Shown here piece after piece: positions 24,603-32,517 of a stretch of DNA of 33,575 bases (position 1 is its first letter; each line of letters starts with the position of its first letter). The stretch is from Micromonospora sp. ATA32. Its GTDB lineage: Bacteria > Actinomycetota > Actinomycetes > Mycobacteriales > Micromonosporaceae. The stretch spans positions 1-33,575 of the forward strand of contig JAEVHO010000010.1 in assembly GCA_016802835.1 (NCBI GenBank). Reading direction: 5' to 3'. Under the pieces are notes generated by a model that made no database searches, was not told where the DNA came from, and saw only the letters and a list, made by a program, of their open reading frames with translations. The position numbers were made by a program, and so were the translations under genes.

Positions 24603-25071
24603 CGCGGCCCGAACTGCGCGGCCGCTCCGGTCGGACCCAGCAGGGGGGCCTGTCACGTCGACCAGGCAGCGGACACCCTCCGCAGGAGGTGGCACCAGCC
24701 CTTTCAGGTCGACCGCCGCGAGGTGGCGCAGCTGGCCTCCGCCGCGGGCCAGTTCGCGACCGTCCGGGTCGGTGAATCTCGCTCCGAGCGCCTGCAGCGC
24801 CCCGACGGCGCCGTCCGTGGTAGCTGATCCGCCCAAGGTCACGAGGAGGCGGGAGACCTACGGATGACGGGCGGCGGCAGCGAGCAGCTGCCCGAATCGG
24901 TGCGTGCTGGCGGCCAGCGCGTCGAGCCGGTCGGTGAGGACTAGGCCGCTTGCCTGGGCCAGCTCCACCACGGCGGTCCCGTCGGGCAGCAGCAGCCACC
25001 GCGCTGACACGCTGTGGCCGTGTGGCCGAGATGCTGCCCTTGAAGGAGTCGGGCGCAATGACCACGTGCAC
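24603..25071 (-). pseudogene. Glycerate kinase (GlxK type), internally deleted and truncated
   Basis: Starts GTG at 25071 with GGGGAGG upstream and reads VHVVIAPDSFKGSISAT, the classic glycerate kinase N-terminus. After about 22 residues the text jumps to RWLLLPDGTAVVELAQASGL in another frame, so roughly 60-70 codons of the normal protein are missing. It then passes a stop, shifts again to LGGSATTDGAVGALQALGAR and FTDPDGRELARGGGQ. A six-base C run (one C too many) shifts the frame before [13 protein letters not shown], where homology ends at the transposase remnant. The C-terminal third is gone. Intact enzymes phosphorylate glycerate; this copy cannot work. It once belonged to the sugar operon transcribed from 28283. 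Confidence 0.8.
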
Positions 25072-25099
25072 GTCAGCCTCCCCGCCGGTCGTGGCACGT

Positions 25100-25121
25100 C
25101 GGCGGCAGGATCCTGCCGCCG
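25100..25121 (-). terminator. 22-base perfect palindrome after the isomerase gene
   Basis: CGGCGGCAGGATCCTGCCGCCG reads the same on both strands and can form a stem of 9 or more pairs. It lies 16 bases after the stop of the isomerase gene and just upstream of the glycerate kinase remnant. No T-run follows. A transcription end or mRNA-stabilising hairpin for the sugar operon is the likely role; a dimeric protein site is the alternative. Confidence 0.5.
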
Positions 25122-25136
25122 GCGCAAAGGCAATAG

Positions 25137-25946
25137 CTAGCGCTCGGCCACATGCTCGAGGTATCCGGCGATCGATGCTTCGAGCACCTCTCGGCCGGGC
25201 CGGGACCACAGCCCGGCGTGGAAGACCTCCACCTCGACCGGCCCGGTGTAGCCGGTGGCGTCAACAGCTTCCCGGAACCGGCGCAGTTGCACGCAGCCCT
25301 CGCCGGGCAACCCTCGCCCGAGCAGGACGCCTTCGGGCAGGGGGGTGATCCAGTCGGCGGCCTGAAAGCAGGCGATGCGCCCTTCCCGTCCGGCCCGGTC
25401 GATCTGGGTCCATACCTGGTCGTCCCACCACAGGTGGTAGGTGTCGACGACGACCCCCACTGCCTGCGGCGGGTAGGGTGACGCGAGATCCAGTGCCTGG
25501 CCGAGGCTCGCCACCACGCATCGGTCGGAGCAGAACATCGGGTGCAGCGGCTCGATCGCCAGCTGGACGCCCGCATCGAGCGCGTGTGGTACCAGCGCCC
25601 CGATCGCGTCGCGGACGTTCTTCCGAGCCGCGTCGAGGTCACGGCTGCCGTCGGGCAGACCGCCGGAAACGAGCACTAGCGTTGGCGCGCCGAGCGTGGC
25701 CGCCTCGTCGATGGCGCGTCGGTTCTCATCCAACCAGCCGGTTTGGTTGAAGAAGCCGCCGCGACACAGCGAGGTGACGGCCAAGCCGGCGTTGTGTATC
25801 AGCGACGCGGTCTTCTCCACGCCGTACGCGGCGGCCTCTTCCCGCCACAGGCCGACGCCGGTGACCCCGGCATCGACGCATCCGGCGACGAGGTCCTCCA
25901 TGGGCCAGTACTTCGCGGTCGCCTGGTTGAAGGAGAACCTAGTCAT
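25137..25946 (-). CDS. Sugar phosphate isomerase/epimerase (AP-endonuclease-2-like TIM barrel)
   Basis: 269 residues. The xylose-isomerase-like TIM barrel has FSFNQATAKYWPMEDLVAGC at the start, GVTGVGLWREEAAAYGVEKT, LVLVSGGLPDGSRDLDAAR, and the metal-site strands LAIEPLHPMFCSDR (Glu), VGVVVDTYHLWWD (Asp, His), and a terminal PVEVEVFHAGLW (Glu). The ligand set looks intact. It probably interconverts keto or epimeric sugars in a catabolic route. ATG at 25946 matches the usual family start. A GTG at 25967 overlapping the upstream gene's stop (GTGA) would add seven residues and is also possible. Third gene of the LacI-controlled operon. Confidence 0.83.
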   Translation of the reverse strand: MTRFSFNQATAKYWPMEDLVAGCVDAGVTGVGLWREEAAAYGVEKTASLIHNAGLAVTSLCRGGFFNQTGWLDENRRAIDEAATLGAPTLVLVSGGLPDGSRDLDAARKNVRDAIGALVPHALDAGVQLAIEPLHPMFCSDRCVVASLGQALDLASPYPPQAVGVVVDTYHLWWDDQVWTQIDRAGREGRIACFQAADWITPLPEGVLLGRGLPGEGCVQLRRFREAVDATGYTGPVEVEVFHAGLWSRPGREVLEASIAGYLEHVAER

Positions 25947-25963
25947 TGCTTTCGTCCCGGCGC

Positions 25964-27136
25964 TCACTGCGGCACCCCCACGGTGGTGAGCCAGGCGCGT
26001 GTCCGGTGCGCGGCGAGTGCCGCGTCGGGCAGCAGCCCGGCGGCGTCGGCCAGCCGGAGGAGCTCCATGAGGTGCCGCGGTGACCGGCCGCTGTGCAGGC
26101 CACCGACCATCGTGAAGTGGTCCTGATGGCCGGCGAGCCAGGCGAGGAAGACAATGCCGGTCTTGTAGTAGTACGTGGGTGCGCTGAAGATGTGCCGGGC
26201 CAGCGGTACGGTCGGGGCGAAGATCTGCTCGTACCGGTCGAGATCGCCCGCGTCGAGCGCCCGCAGGGCGGCCGCCGCCGGCGGCGCGATGGCGGCGAAG
26301 ATGCCGAGCAGGGCGTCGGAATAGGTCCGGTCTGCGGGCTGCGGTTGGGGCCCATCGCCCCGGATCAGGGCCGGGTAGTGGAAGTCGTCGCCGGTGTAGA
26401 GACGCACGCCTGCCGGCAGCCGGCGGCGCAGCCCGATCTCGAACTCCTCGTCGAGCAGCGACACCTTGATGCCGTCGACCTTGCTCGCATGCGCCTCGAT
26501 CAGGGTAAGTACGGTTTCGGTGGCCACGTCGAGGTCGGGCGAGCCCCAGTAGCCGGCGAGCGCCGGGTCGAACATGGGCCCCAGCCAGTGCAGCACGACC
26601 GGCCCGTCGGCGTGACGCAACAGTTCGCCGTACACGGTCAGGTAGTCCTCGGCCGTGGTGGCCGTCGCGGCGAGATGGCGGCTGCACATGAGGACCGGTC
26701 GGGCGCCCGCCGCCTGGACGTCGTCTAGCTGCTCGGTGTAGGCCTTGCGAACCTCGTCGAGGGTGGCGGGGCCGTCGGGCAGCTGGTCGGTGGCCACTCC
26801 GGCGACGATCAGGCCGTCGGCCTCGCGCGCTTCCCGGCCGCTGCGCCGGATGAGTTCCCGGGTCGTCGGATAATCCAGGCCCATGCCGCGCTGCGCGGTG
26901 TCCATCGCCTCCGCGACCCCGAAGCCGTGCCGCCACAGGTGGTGCCGGAACGCCAGGGTGGCGTCCCAGTCCAGCACGGCCGGGTGCCCGGGGGTGTTGT
27001 CAGCTGCGGCGTCGGCGACGACGTGTGCCGCCGCGTAGGCGACGCGGCTGGTGAACTGCGCACCGGGTACCGCGAACTCCCCGCCCGTGCCACTGAGCGC
27101 GAACCGTCCGTCGGGCAGGTTGACACTCGTGTTCAT
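25964..27136 (-). CDS. DUF993 family protein (dihydrodipicolinate-synthase-like aldolase fold)
   Basis: 390 residues matching DUF993, a poorly characterised family distantly related to dihydrodipicolinate synthase/aldolase TIM barrels. Recognisable stretches are AVLDWDATLAFRHHLWRHGF (about 52), GVAEAMDTAQRGMGLDY, VLHWLGPMFDPALAGYWG (about 195), VDGIKVSLLDEEFEIGLRRR (Lys about 234, the position expected of a Schiff-base lysine) and LYTGDDFHYPALI. The role is probably an aldol-type step on a modified sugar acid, by inference from the family and neighbours. The ATG at 27134-27136 overlaps the oxidoreductase stop (ATGA). Such proteins recur beside Gfo/Idh oxidoreductases and sugar isomerases. Confidence 0.83.
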   Translation of the reverse strand: MNTSVNLPDGRFALSGTGGEFAVPGAQFTSRVAYAAAHVVADAAADNTPGHPAVLDWDATLAFRHHLWRHGFGVAEAMDTAQRGMGLDYPTTRELIRRSGREAREADGLIVAGVATDQLPDGPATLDEVRKAYTEQLDDVQAAGARPVLMCSRHLAATATTAEDYLTVYGELLRHADGPVVLHWLGPMFDPALAGYWGSPDLDVATETVLTLIEAHASKVDGIKVSLLDEEFEIGLRRRLPAGVRLYTGDDFHYPALIRGDGPQPQPADRTYSDALLGIFAAIAPPAAAALRALDAGDLDRYEQIFAPTVPLARHIFSAPTYYYKTGIVFLAWLAGHQDHFTMVGGLHSGRSPRHLMELLRLADAAGLLPDAALAAHRTRAWLTTVGVPQ

Positions 27137-28283
27137 CGGTCCAGCTCCGGGATCTCGATGCGCCGGCCCTCGCGAGCGGCCTGCAGACCCAGCTCGGCGA
27201 GCTGGACGCCGCGGGCGCCCGCCCACAGGTCCCAGGTGTACGGTGCGTCCTCGACGACGTGGCGGAGGAACAGTTCCCACTGTGCCTTGAAACCGTTGTC
27301 GAATTCGTCGTTGTCGGGCACCAGCTGCCATTGGGCGCGGAAGTCATCGGTGGATGGCAGGTCCGGGTTCCACACCGGCTTGGGGGTGGTGGCCCGGTGC
27401 TGGATCCGGCAGTTGCGCAGGCCGGCCACCGCGCTGCCGTGGGTGCCGTCGACCTGGAACTCCACCAGCTCGTCGCGGTAGACGCGCACCGCCCACGACG
27501 AGTTGATCTGTGCGACGATCCCGCCCTCGATCTCGAAGATGCCGTACGCGGCGTCGTCGGCGGTGGCGCGGTACGGTGCGCCCTCCTCGTCCCAGCGTTG
27601 GTCGATGTGCGTGGTGATGTGGGCGGTGACCGCGGTAACCCGGCCGAAGATCTGCTCCAGGACATAGTGCCAGTGCGGGAACATGTCGCAGGTGATCCCC
27701 CCGCCGTCGGCCGCCCGGTAGTTCCAGGACGGGCGTTGCCCCGTCTGCCAGTCGCCCTCGAAGACCCAGTAGCCGAACTCCCCCCGGATCGACAACACGC
27801 GGCCGAAGAAACCGCCCCTGACCAGCCGGTCGAGCTTGCGCAGCCCGGGCAGGAAGAGCTTGTCCTGCACCACGCCGTGTTTGAGGCCGGCGGCGTCGGC
27901 CCGGCGCGCCAGATCGACGCGCCGGCAAGGTCCTCTGCGGTGGGCTTCTCGGTGTAGATGTGCTTGCCCGCTTCGATCGCGGCACGCAGCGACTTCTCCC
28001 GTTCGCTGGTGACCTGGGCGTCGAAGTAGATGTGCATGTCCGGGCGGGCGAGGCTGGCGGAGAGGTCGGTGCTCCAGTTGGTGAGACCGTGGCGGTGCGC
28101 GATCTCGCGCAGCTTGGTCTCGTTGCGGCCGACCAGAAGCAGTTCGGGCCACAGTCGGTTGCCGTCGCCCAGCGGCAGGCCGCCCTGCTCTCGGATCGCG
28201 AGCAGTGACCGGACCAGGTGCTGCCGGTAACCCATCCGCCCGGTGACGCCATTGATCACGATCCCGATCGTGGTACGGGACAT
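27133..28283 (-). pseudogene. Gfo/Idh/MocA sugar oxidoreductase with a one-base frameshift
   Basis: With one base restored this is a 383-residue NAD(P)-dependent sugar dehydrogenase. The N-terminal part in one frame reads IGIVINGVTGRMGYRQHLVR (dinucleotide binding) and HIYTEKPTAEDLAGA, with the conserved EKP lysine motif. From about 27915 the text continues in the next frame as LARRADAAGLKHGVVQDKLF and GGFFGRVLSIRGEFGYWV to IEIPELDR. A single missing G (GCGTCGATC for GCGGTCGATC) explains it. Start ATG 28281-28283 has GGAGGG about 5 bases before it. First gene of the operon, divergent from LacI, with an operator directly upstream. Either freshly inactivated or a sequence error. Confidence 0.8.
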
Positions 28284-28299
28284 GCAGGCCCTCCTTGGT

Positions 28300-28313
28300 A
28301 AGCGCTTTCCTAG
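28300..28313. promoter_or_regulatory. LacI-type operator before the Gfo/Idh operon
   Basis: AAGCGCTTTCCTAG with flanking GGT/ACC symmetry (GGTAAGCGCTTTCCTA) contains the palindromic core AAGCGCTT typical of LacI/GalR family operators. It lies 17 bases upstream of the oxidoreductase ATG, over the likely start of transcription or ribosome site. The same 14 bases recur at 29657-29670. Confidence 0.7.
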
Positions 28314-28340
28314 TACCGTAGCGGTCGGCGATCTGTCACA

Positions 28341-28356
28341 GCAAGGGCTTTCCTCA
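28341..28356. promoter_or_regulatory. Second, degenerate LacI-type operator in the divergent gap
   Basis: GCAAGGGCTTTCCTCA matches the GCAAGCGCTTTCCTAG of the ThuA promoter at 13 of 16 positions. It lies 28 bases beyond the first operator start and about 9 bases before TATGCT (28365-28370), a possible -10 box for the LacI gene. Binding here would give autoregulation. Confidence 0.45.
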
Positions 28357-28418
28357 CGCTCCGCTATGCTGTGGCAAACGTCCGGGTTGCGGGCAGTTAA
28401 CGGGGAGGGACCGGACAC

Positions 28419-29441
28419 ATGGCGACGCTGGCTGATGTCGCACACCTGGCGGGCGTTTCTCCGGCCACCGTTTCTCGGATCGTCAACGGCAGCAGCAAGC
28501 CGGTGGCCGAGGCCTTGCGGCTACGGGTCCTCGCGGCCGTCGAAGAGCTGCAGTACGTGCCCAACGCCCACGCCCAGCTCCTGGCCCGCTCGCACCGCAG
28601 CGCGATCGGCGTCATCGTGCACGACGTCTCCGACCCGTATTTCGCGGAGATCACCCGTGGCCTGCAACGGGTCGCCACCGAAAGCGGCCGGCTCGTCATC
28701 ATCTGCAACAGCTACCGGCAGCCTGAGAAGGAACTGGAGTACGTCGAACTGCTGCGCGCCCAACAGGCCGCAGCGATCATCCTCGCCGGATCCGGCTACC
28801 ACGACGACGCCTTCACGACCACGCTGAACAGCAAACTGCGGGTCTACCAGGCCACCGGCGGGCGTATCGCAGTCATTGGCAGGCATGAATACGTGGGCGA
28901 TGCCGTCGTACCGGACAACGAGACGGGCGGCTACCTTCTCGGCGATGAGTTGTACGGGCTCGGCCACCGACGAATCGGCGTCATCGCCGGCCCGAAGCAG
29001 CTGACCACGACCACCGACCGCATCGTCGGCCTGCGCCGCGCCGCTCGCGACCACCAGCGGCAGCTGCCCGCGCGACGCATCGTCTACGGCGACTTCGACC
29101 GTGCCAGCGGGGCCGCGGCCGCGGCCGCGCTGCTCGACGCCGAGCCGAACCTGACCGCCATCGCGGCGCTCAACGACTCCATGGCCGTCGGCGTTCTCGC
29201 ACTGCTGCGCTCCCGTGGTGTCGCCGTTCCGGACGAGGTCAGCGTGGTCGGCTTCGACGACATGCCGATCGCCTCCGATGTGACTCCCGCGCTCACCACC
29301 GTCCGGCTTCCTCTTACCGAGATGGGAGCCCGCGCCGTCACCTTGGCGCTGCAACCGTCGGCCGACGGCAACGGGCCACGCATCGAGCATATGAGCGCCG
29401 AACTCATCCGCCGGGAGAGTTCCGGCCCGCCGCGGCCATGA
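28419..29441 (+). CDS. LacI-family transcriptional regulator of the sugar regulon
   Basis: 340 residues. The N-terminal HTH and hinge helix are ATLADVAHLAGVSPATVSRI and VNGSSKPVAEALRLRVLAAV, followed by LQYVPNAHAQLLARSHRSAI (2-65). The periplasmic-binding-like effector domain follows (GVIVHDVSDPYFAEITRGL, IGVIAGP, ALNDSMAVGVLALLRSRG, VSVVGFDDMPIASDVTPALT). It is divergent from the Gfo/Idh-DUF993-isomerase operon and 300 bases upstream of the ThuA/PQQ gene. Matching operators lie before both, so it most likely represses both until a sugar or sugar-phosphate inducer binds. The ATG follows GGGGAGGG at a longer than usual distance. Confidence 0.9.
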   Translation: MATLADVAHLAGVSPATVSRIVNGSSKPVAEALRLRVLAAVEELQYVPNAHAQLLARSHRSAIGVIVHDVSDPYFAEITRGLQRVATESGRLVIICNSYRQPEKELEYVELLRAQQAAAIILAGSGYHDDAFTTTLNSKLRVYQATGGRIAVIGRHEYVGDAVVPDNETGGYLLGDELYGLGHRRIGVIAGPKQLTTTTDRIVGLRRAARDHQRQLPARRIVYGDFDRASGAAAAAALLDAEPNLTAIAALNDSMAVGVLALLRSRGVAVPDEVSVVGFDDMPIASDVTPALTTVRLPLTEMGARAVTLALQPSADGNGPRIEHMSAELIRRESSGPPRP

Positions 29442-29623
29442 CCTCGTTCGCAATCCATCGATTCGTTGCGCTGACCTGAGCCGGGCGCGACGTCACGAGG
29501 TCCGGGCGGCAGCTGCCTTGGGTCCGCCGAGCCGCAGCGGCGCCACATTGTGCCTGGTCAAGCGCTATTCGCTGCGGCGCCCGAGAGCCTCATGCCGCAG
29601 ATCCTGACGGGCTGTGACCTCCC

Positions 29624-29670
29624 TTGACCGTCGTCGTAACTTTTGCTTAACTAGGCAAGCGCTTTCCTAG
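29624..29670 (+). promoter_or_regulatory. Promoter with overlapping LacI operator before the ThuA/PQQ gene
   Basis: TTGACC (29624-29629) and TTAACT (29647-29652) are 17 bases apart, a good sigma-70-type promoter. Starting inside the -10 box, CTAGGCAAGCGCTTTCCTAG (29651-29670) is palindromic at 18 of 20 positions, the strongest copy of the motif found before the Gfo/Idh operon. A repressor bound here would block open complex formation. The remaining bases of the 300-base gap (29442-29623) show nothing I can name. Confidence 0.7.
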
Positions 29671-29742
29671 GAAAAGGCTTACCCGGGTTCGACTTCAAGA
29701 TCAGGTAACTGTTCGCCGTTCCGTATTCACCTGGGAGACAAC

Positions 29743-32259
29743 ATGGATCGCAGCACGGACCCCCCGCTCACAAGCCGCCCGAGACTCGCGCGACGGCTGT
29801 TCGGCGTGTTGGCCGCCATCGCGCTCATCCTGCCGCTCGCCCCGACCGTGGCGAACGCGGAACCCAAGCCAGCCCCGCGCTTCCACGCGCTGGTGTTCTC
29901 GAAGGTCACGAACTTCTACCACGACTCAATTCCGGCCGGGATCGCGGCGATCGAGGAGCTCGGCAGGGAGCACAACTTCGCCGTCACGGCAACGGACGAC
30001 GCGAGCATATTCACCGACAAGGGCCTGCGGCCGTTCGACGTCGTCATCTTCAACAACACGAACTCCACGCCCGAGCGGGGAGCGCTGCTCAACGCCGACC
30101 AACGCGCGGCGTTCCAGCGCTTCATCCGGGGCGGGGGTGGTTTCGCCGGTCTGCACGCCGCCACCGCCAGCGAGCGCGACTGGGACTGGTACGAGCAGCT
30201 CGTCGGCGCCGAGTTCCAGAACCACCCGAGCCCGCGTCCCGGCCGGATCGAGGTCCTCGACCAGGTCCACCCGTCCACCGTGGATCTTCCGCAGCTCTGG
30301 GAGCGCACGGAGGAGTGGTACAACTGGCAGACCGCGCCGAACGGCAACGTCCACGTCCTCACGGAGATCCGTACGACGGACAATCCGAGCGGGCTGAACG
30401 AGGGTCCGGAGCACGCCCATTCCTGGTGTCAGGTCTACGACGGTGGCCGGTCCTGGTACACCGCCAGCGGTCACAACCCCTCCGCGTTCTCGGAGCCGCT
30501 GTTCCGTGAGCACCTGCTCGGCGGCATCGAGTGGTCCGCCGGCGTCGCGGCCGGCGACTGCGGCGCGACCGAGTCGGCCAGCTTCCGCAAGGTCCAGCTC
30601 GAGGGCGACGCCACGATCGCGGACCCGTACGAACTCGCACCCCTGCCCGACGGTCGGGTCCTGTACATCCAGCGCACCGGGCAGATCAAGCTGATCCACC
30701 AGGACCAGAACCCGCCGGCCACCACCCTCGCCGGCGACCTCCACCTGAACCTGGACACCGGTCGGCACTCCGACGGCCTGGTCGGACTGACCATCGACAA
30801 CGACTTCGCCGACAACGGCTGGGTCTACCTGCTCTACACGGACCCGGTGGCACCGGGGCAGACCGGGGCCAACTACAACCTGTCACGGTTCACCCTCAGC
30901 GGTGACACGCTCGACATGGCCAGTGAGAAGAAGCTCCTCAGGTTCCCAGTCTGGCGCAACGAGTTGCGCGCGAACGTCCACATGGCAGGCTCGCTGACCA
31001 TGGACGGCGAAGGCAACCTGTACGCGGCAACCGGCGACAACTCCGACCCCTTCGAGCAGCAGGGCTACTCGCCGCTCGACGAGCGCCCGGGTCGGCGTGC
31101 CGCGGACGCCCAGGCGACCGCCGGTAACACCAACGACCTGCGGGGCAAGATCATTCGCATCCACCCGGAGGACAACGGCACGTACACGGTTCCGGCGGGC
31201 AACCTGTTCACCGGTGCCGAACAGGGCGGCGGCAAGACCCGTCCGGAGATCTACGCGATGGGCTTCCGCAACCCGTTCCGCATCAACTACGACAGGGCCG
31301 CGAAGGCAGTCCTCATCGCGGACTACGGGCCGGACGCGAGCACCACGAACCCGCTGCGCGGTCCGTCCGGCATGGTCGAGTTCAACCGCGTCACCGCGGC
31401 CGGCAACTACGGTTGGCCGTACTGCGTCGGCCCGAACGTGCCATACGTCGACTACAACTTCGCCACGGGACAGTCGGGTGCGACCTACAACTGCGCCGCG
31501 CCGGTCAACGACTCGCCCAACAACACCGGCCTGACCAACCTCCCGCCGGCCCAGCCAGCCGACATCTGGTACACCAGCAACAGCCGGGGCAACTGGGGGC
31601 TGGCGGAGTTCCCGGAGCTCAGGGGTGGCGCGCCGATGTCCGGCCCGGCCTACCAGTACGACGAGAACCTCGACTCCGACACGAAGTTCCCCGAGTACTA
31701 CGACGGCAAGTGGTTCGTCTCCGAGTACGGCGCCAACTGGTACAAGACCATCAGCGTCCTGGATGAGGCGGCACCCAGCGGCACCTTCCCGTCTCTCGAC
31801 GCCGGGGATCCGCTGTCGATCAACTCCTTCCTGCCGAACCAGACGTTCCACGGGCCGTTCGACTCCGAGTTCGGCCCCGACGGGTCGCTGTACATCATGG
31901 ACTTCGGCGACGGCAGCGGGGTCGGCCGCGGCTCGCACAACAGGAACGCCGGTATCTACCGCATCGACTACGTCGGCGGACCCCAGCCGACCTCACCGCG
32001 GGACCGCTGCTTCGACGGGCACAGCACCGACGAGGTGGTCTCGTTCGGGACAGTCAACTCGGGCGTGGCCAACGACGACTTCGGTGATGGCTGCACCCTG
32101 CTGGACGTCATCGGACACGAAGCACCGTTCAGGAACCACGGCGACTTCGTCAGCACGGTCAGCGACGTCGCCAACCAGTTCAAGGAGAAGGGCGTCATCA
32201 CGGGGAGTGAACACGGCAGCCTCGTGAACGCCGCCGCCCGATCCAAGGTCGGCAAGTAG
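29743..32259 (+). CDS. Secreted ThuA-domain plus PQQ-type sugar dehydrogenase fusion
   Basis: 838 residues. A Sec signal peptide spans 1-39 (RRLFGVLAAIALILPLAP then ANA-E). The ThuA (trehalose-utilisation) glutamine-amidotransferase-like domain covers about 45-265 (HALVFSKVTNFYHDSIPAGI, GGGGFAGLHAATASERDWDW, SWYTASGHNP). The six-bladed soluble-glucose-dehydrogenase/HHIP-like domain covers about 285-745 (YELAPLPDGRVLYIQRTGQI, SDGLVGLTIDNDFADNGWVY, MGFRNPFRINYD, GNYGWPYC, FDSEFGPDGSLYIMDFGDG). An unassigned 85-residue tail with two Cys follows. It is likely an extracellular sugar- or glycan-binding/oxidising protein. The start is the ATG at 29743, preceded by CTGGGAGA (GGGAG 7 bases away). Its promoter carries the LacI operator. 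Confidence 0.88.
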   Translation: MDRSTDPPLTSRPRLARRLFGVLAAIALILPLAPTVANAEPKPAPRFHALVFSKVTNFYHDSIPAGIAAIEELGREHNFAVTATDDASIFTDKGLRPFDVVIFNNTNSTPERGALLNADQRAAFQRFIRGGGGFAGLHAATASERDWDWYEQLVGAEFQNHPSPRPGRIEVLDQVHPSTVDLPQLWERTEEWYNWQTAPNGNVHVLTEIRTTDNPSGLNEGPEHAHSWCQVYDGGRSWYTASGHNPSAFSEPLFREHLLGGIEWSAGVAAGDCGATESASFRKVQLEGDATIADPYELAPLPDGRVLYIQRTGQIKLIHQDQNPPATTLAGDLHLNLDTGRHSDGLVGLTIDNDFADNGWVYLLYTDPVAPGQTGANYNLSRFTLSGDTLDMASEKKLLRFPVWRNELRANVHMAGSLTMDGEGNLYAATGDNSDPFEQQGYSPLDERPGRRAADAQATAGNTNDLRGKIIRIHPEDNGTYTVPAGNLFTGAEQGGGKTRPEIYAMGFRNPFRINYDRAAKAVLIADYGPDASTTNPLRGPSGMVEFNRVTAAGNYGWPYCVGPNVPYVDYNFATGQSGATYNCAAPVNDSPNNTGLTNLPPAQPADIWYTSNSRGNWGLAEFPELRGGAPMSGPAYQYDENLDSDTKFPEYYDGKWFVSEYGANWYKTISVLDEAAPSGTFPSLDAGDPLSINSFLPNQTFHGPFDSEFGPDGSLYIMDFGDGSGVGRGSHNRNAGIYRIDYVGGPQPTSPRDRCFDGHSTDEVVSFGTVNSGVANDDFGDGCTLLDVIGHEAPFRNHGDFVSTVSDVANQFKEKGVITGSEHGSLVNAAARSKVGK

Positions 32260-32298
32260 CCGAGACCGGCGTCAGCCGGAGCGTACGTAGCCACGCTC

Positions 32299-32333
32299 GC
32301 CGGTCCGCACCGCGTACGACGGTGCGGACCGGC
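32299..32333 (+). terminator. Strong hairpin after the ThuA/PQQ gene
   Basis: GCCGGTCCGCACCG (32299-32312) and CGGTGCGGACCGGC (32320-32333) are perfectly complementary over 14 pairs with a seven-base loop. It lies 40 bases after the stop. It lacks a T-run (a C-run follows), as is usual for high-GC actinobacterial terminators. Confidence 0.7.
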
Positions 32334-32461
32334 ACCCCCCGGGCAGTTGGCGCACGGGCGGACGCGCCGGCGCCGACCACTGTCAGAACGAGATTCAGTG
32401 TGGGACCGCCTGGTTCCACGGGCGAGTGGCGCCCAGGTACGACAGCCGTACGTCGCGACCT

Positions 32462-32493
32462 GTGGGCCGTCGGTGCTGGCGCCGACGGCCCAC
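32462..32493 (+). promoter_or_regulatory. Second strong hairpin, just upstream of the cupredoxin gene
   Basis: GTGGGCCGTCGG (32462-32473) pairs perfectly with CCGACGGCCCAC (32482-32493) around an eight-base loop. It ends 24 bases before the start codon and about 8 bases before the GAGAGGGA ribosome site. It may be a second terminator or a structured 5' leader that attenuates the cupredoxin gene. The rest of the 258-base gap shows no gene. Confidence 0.5.
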
Positions 32494-32517
32494 GTCGAGC
32501 ACGAGAGGGAATGCCTC

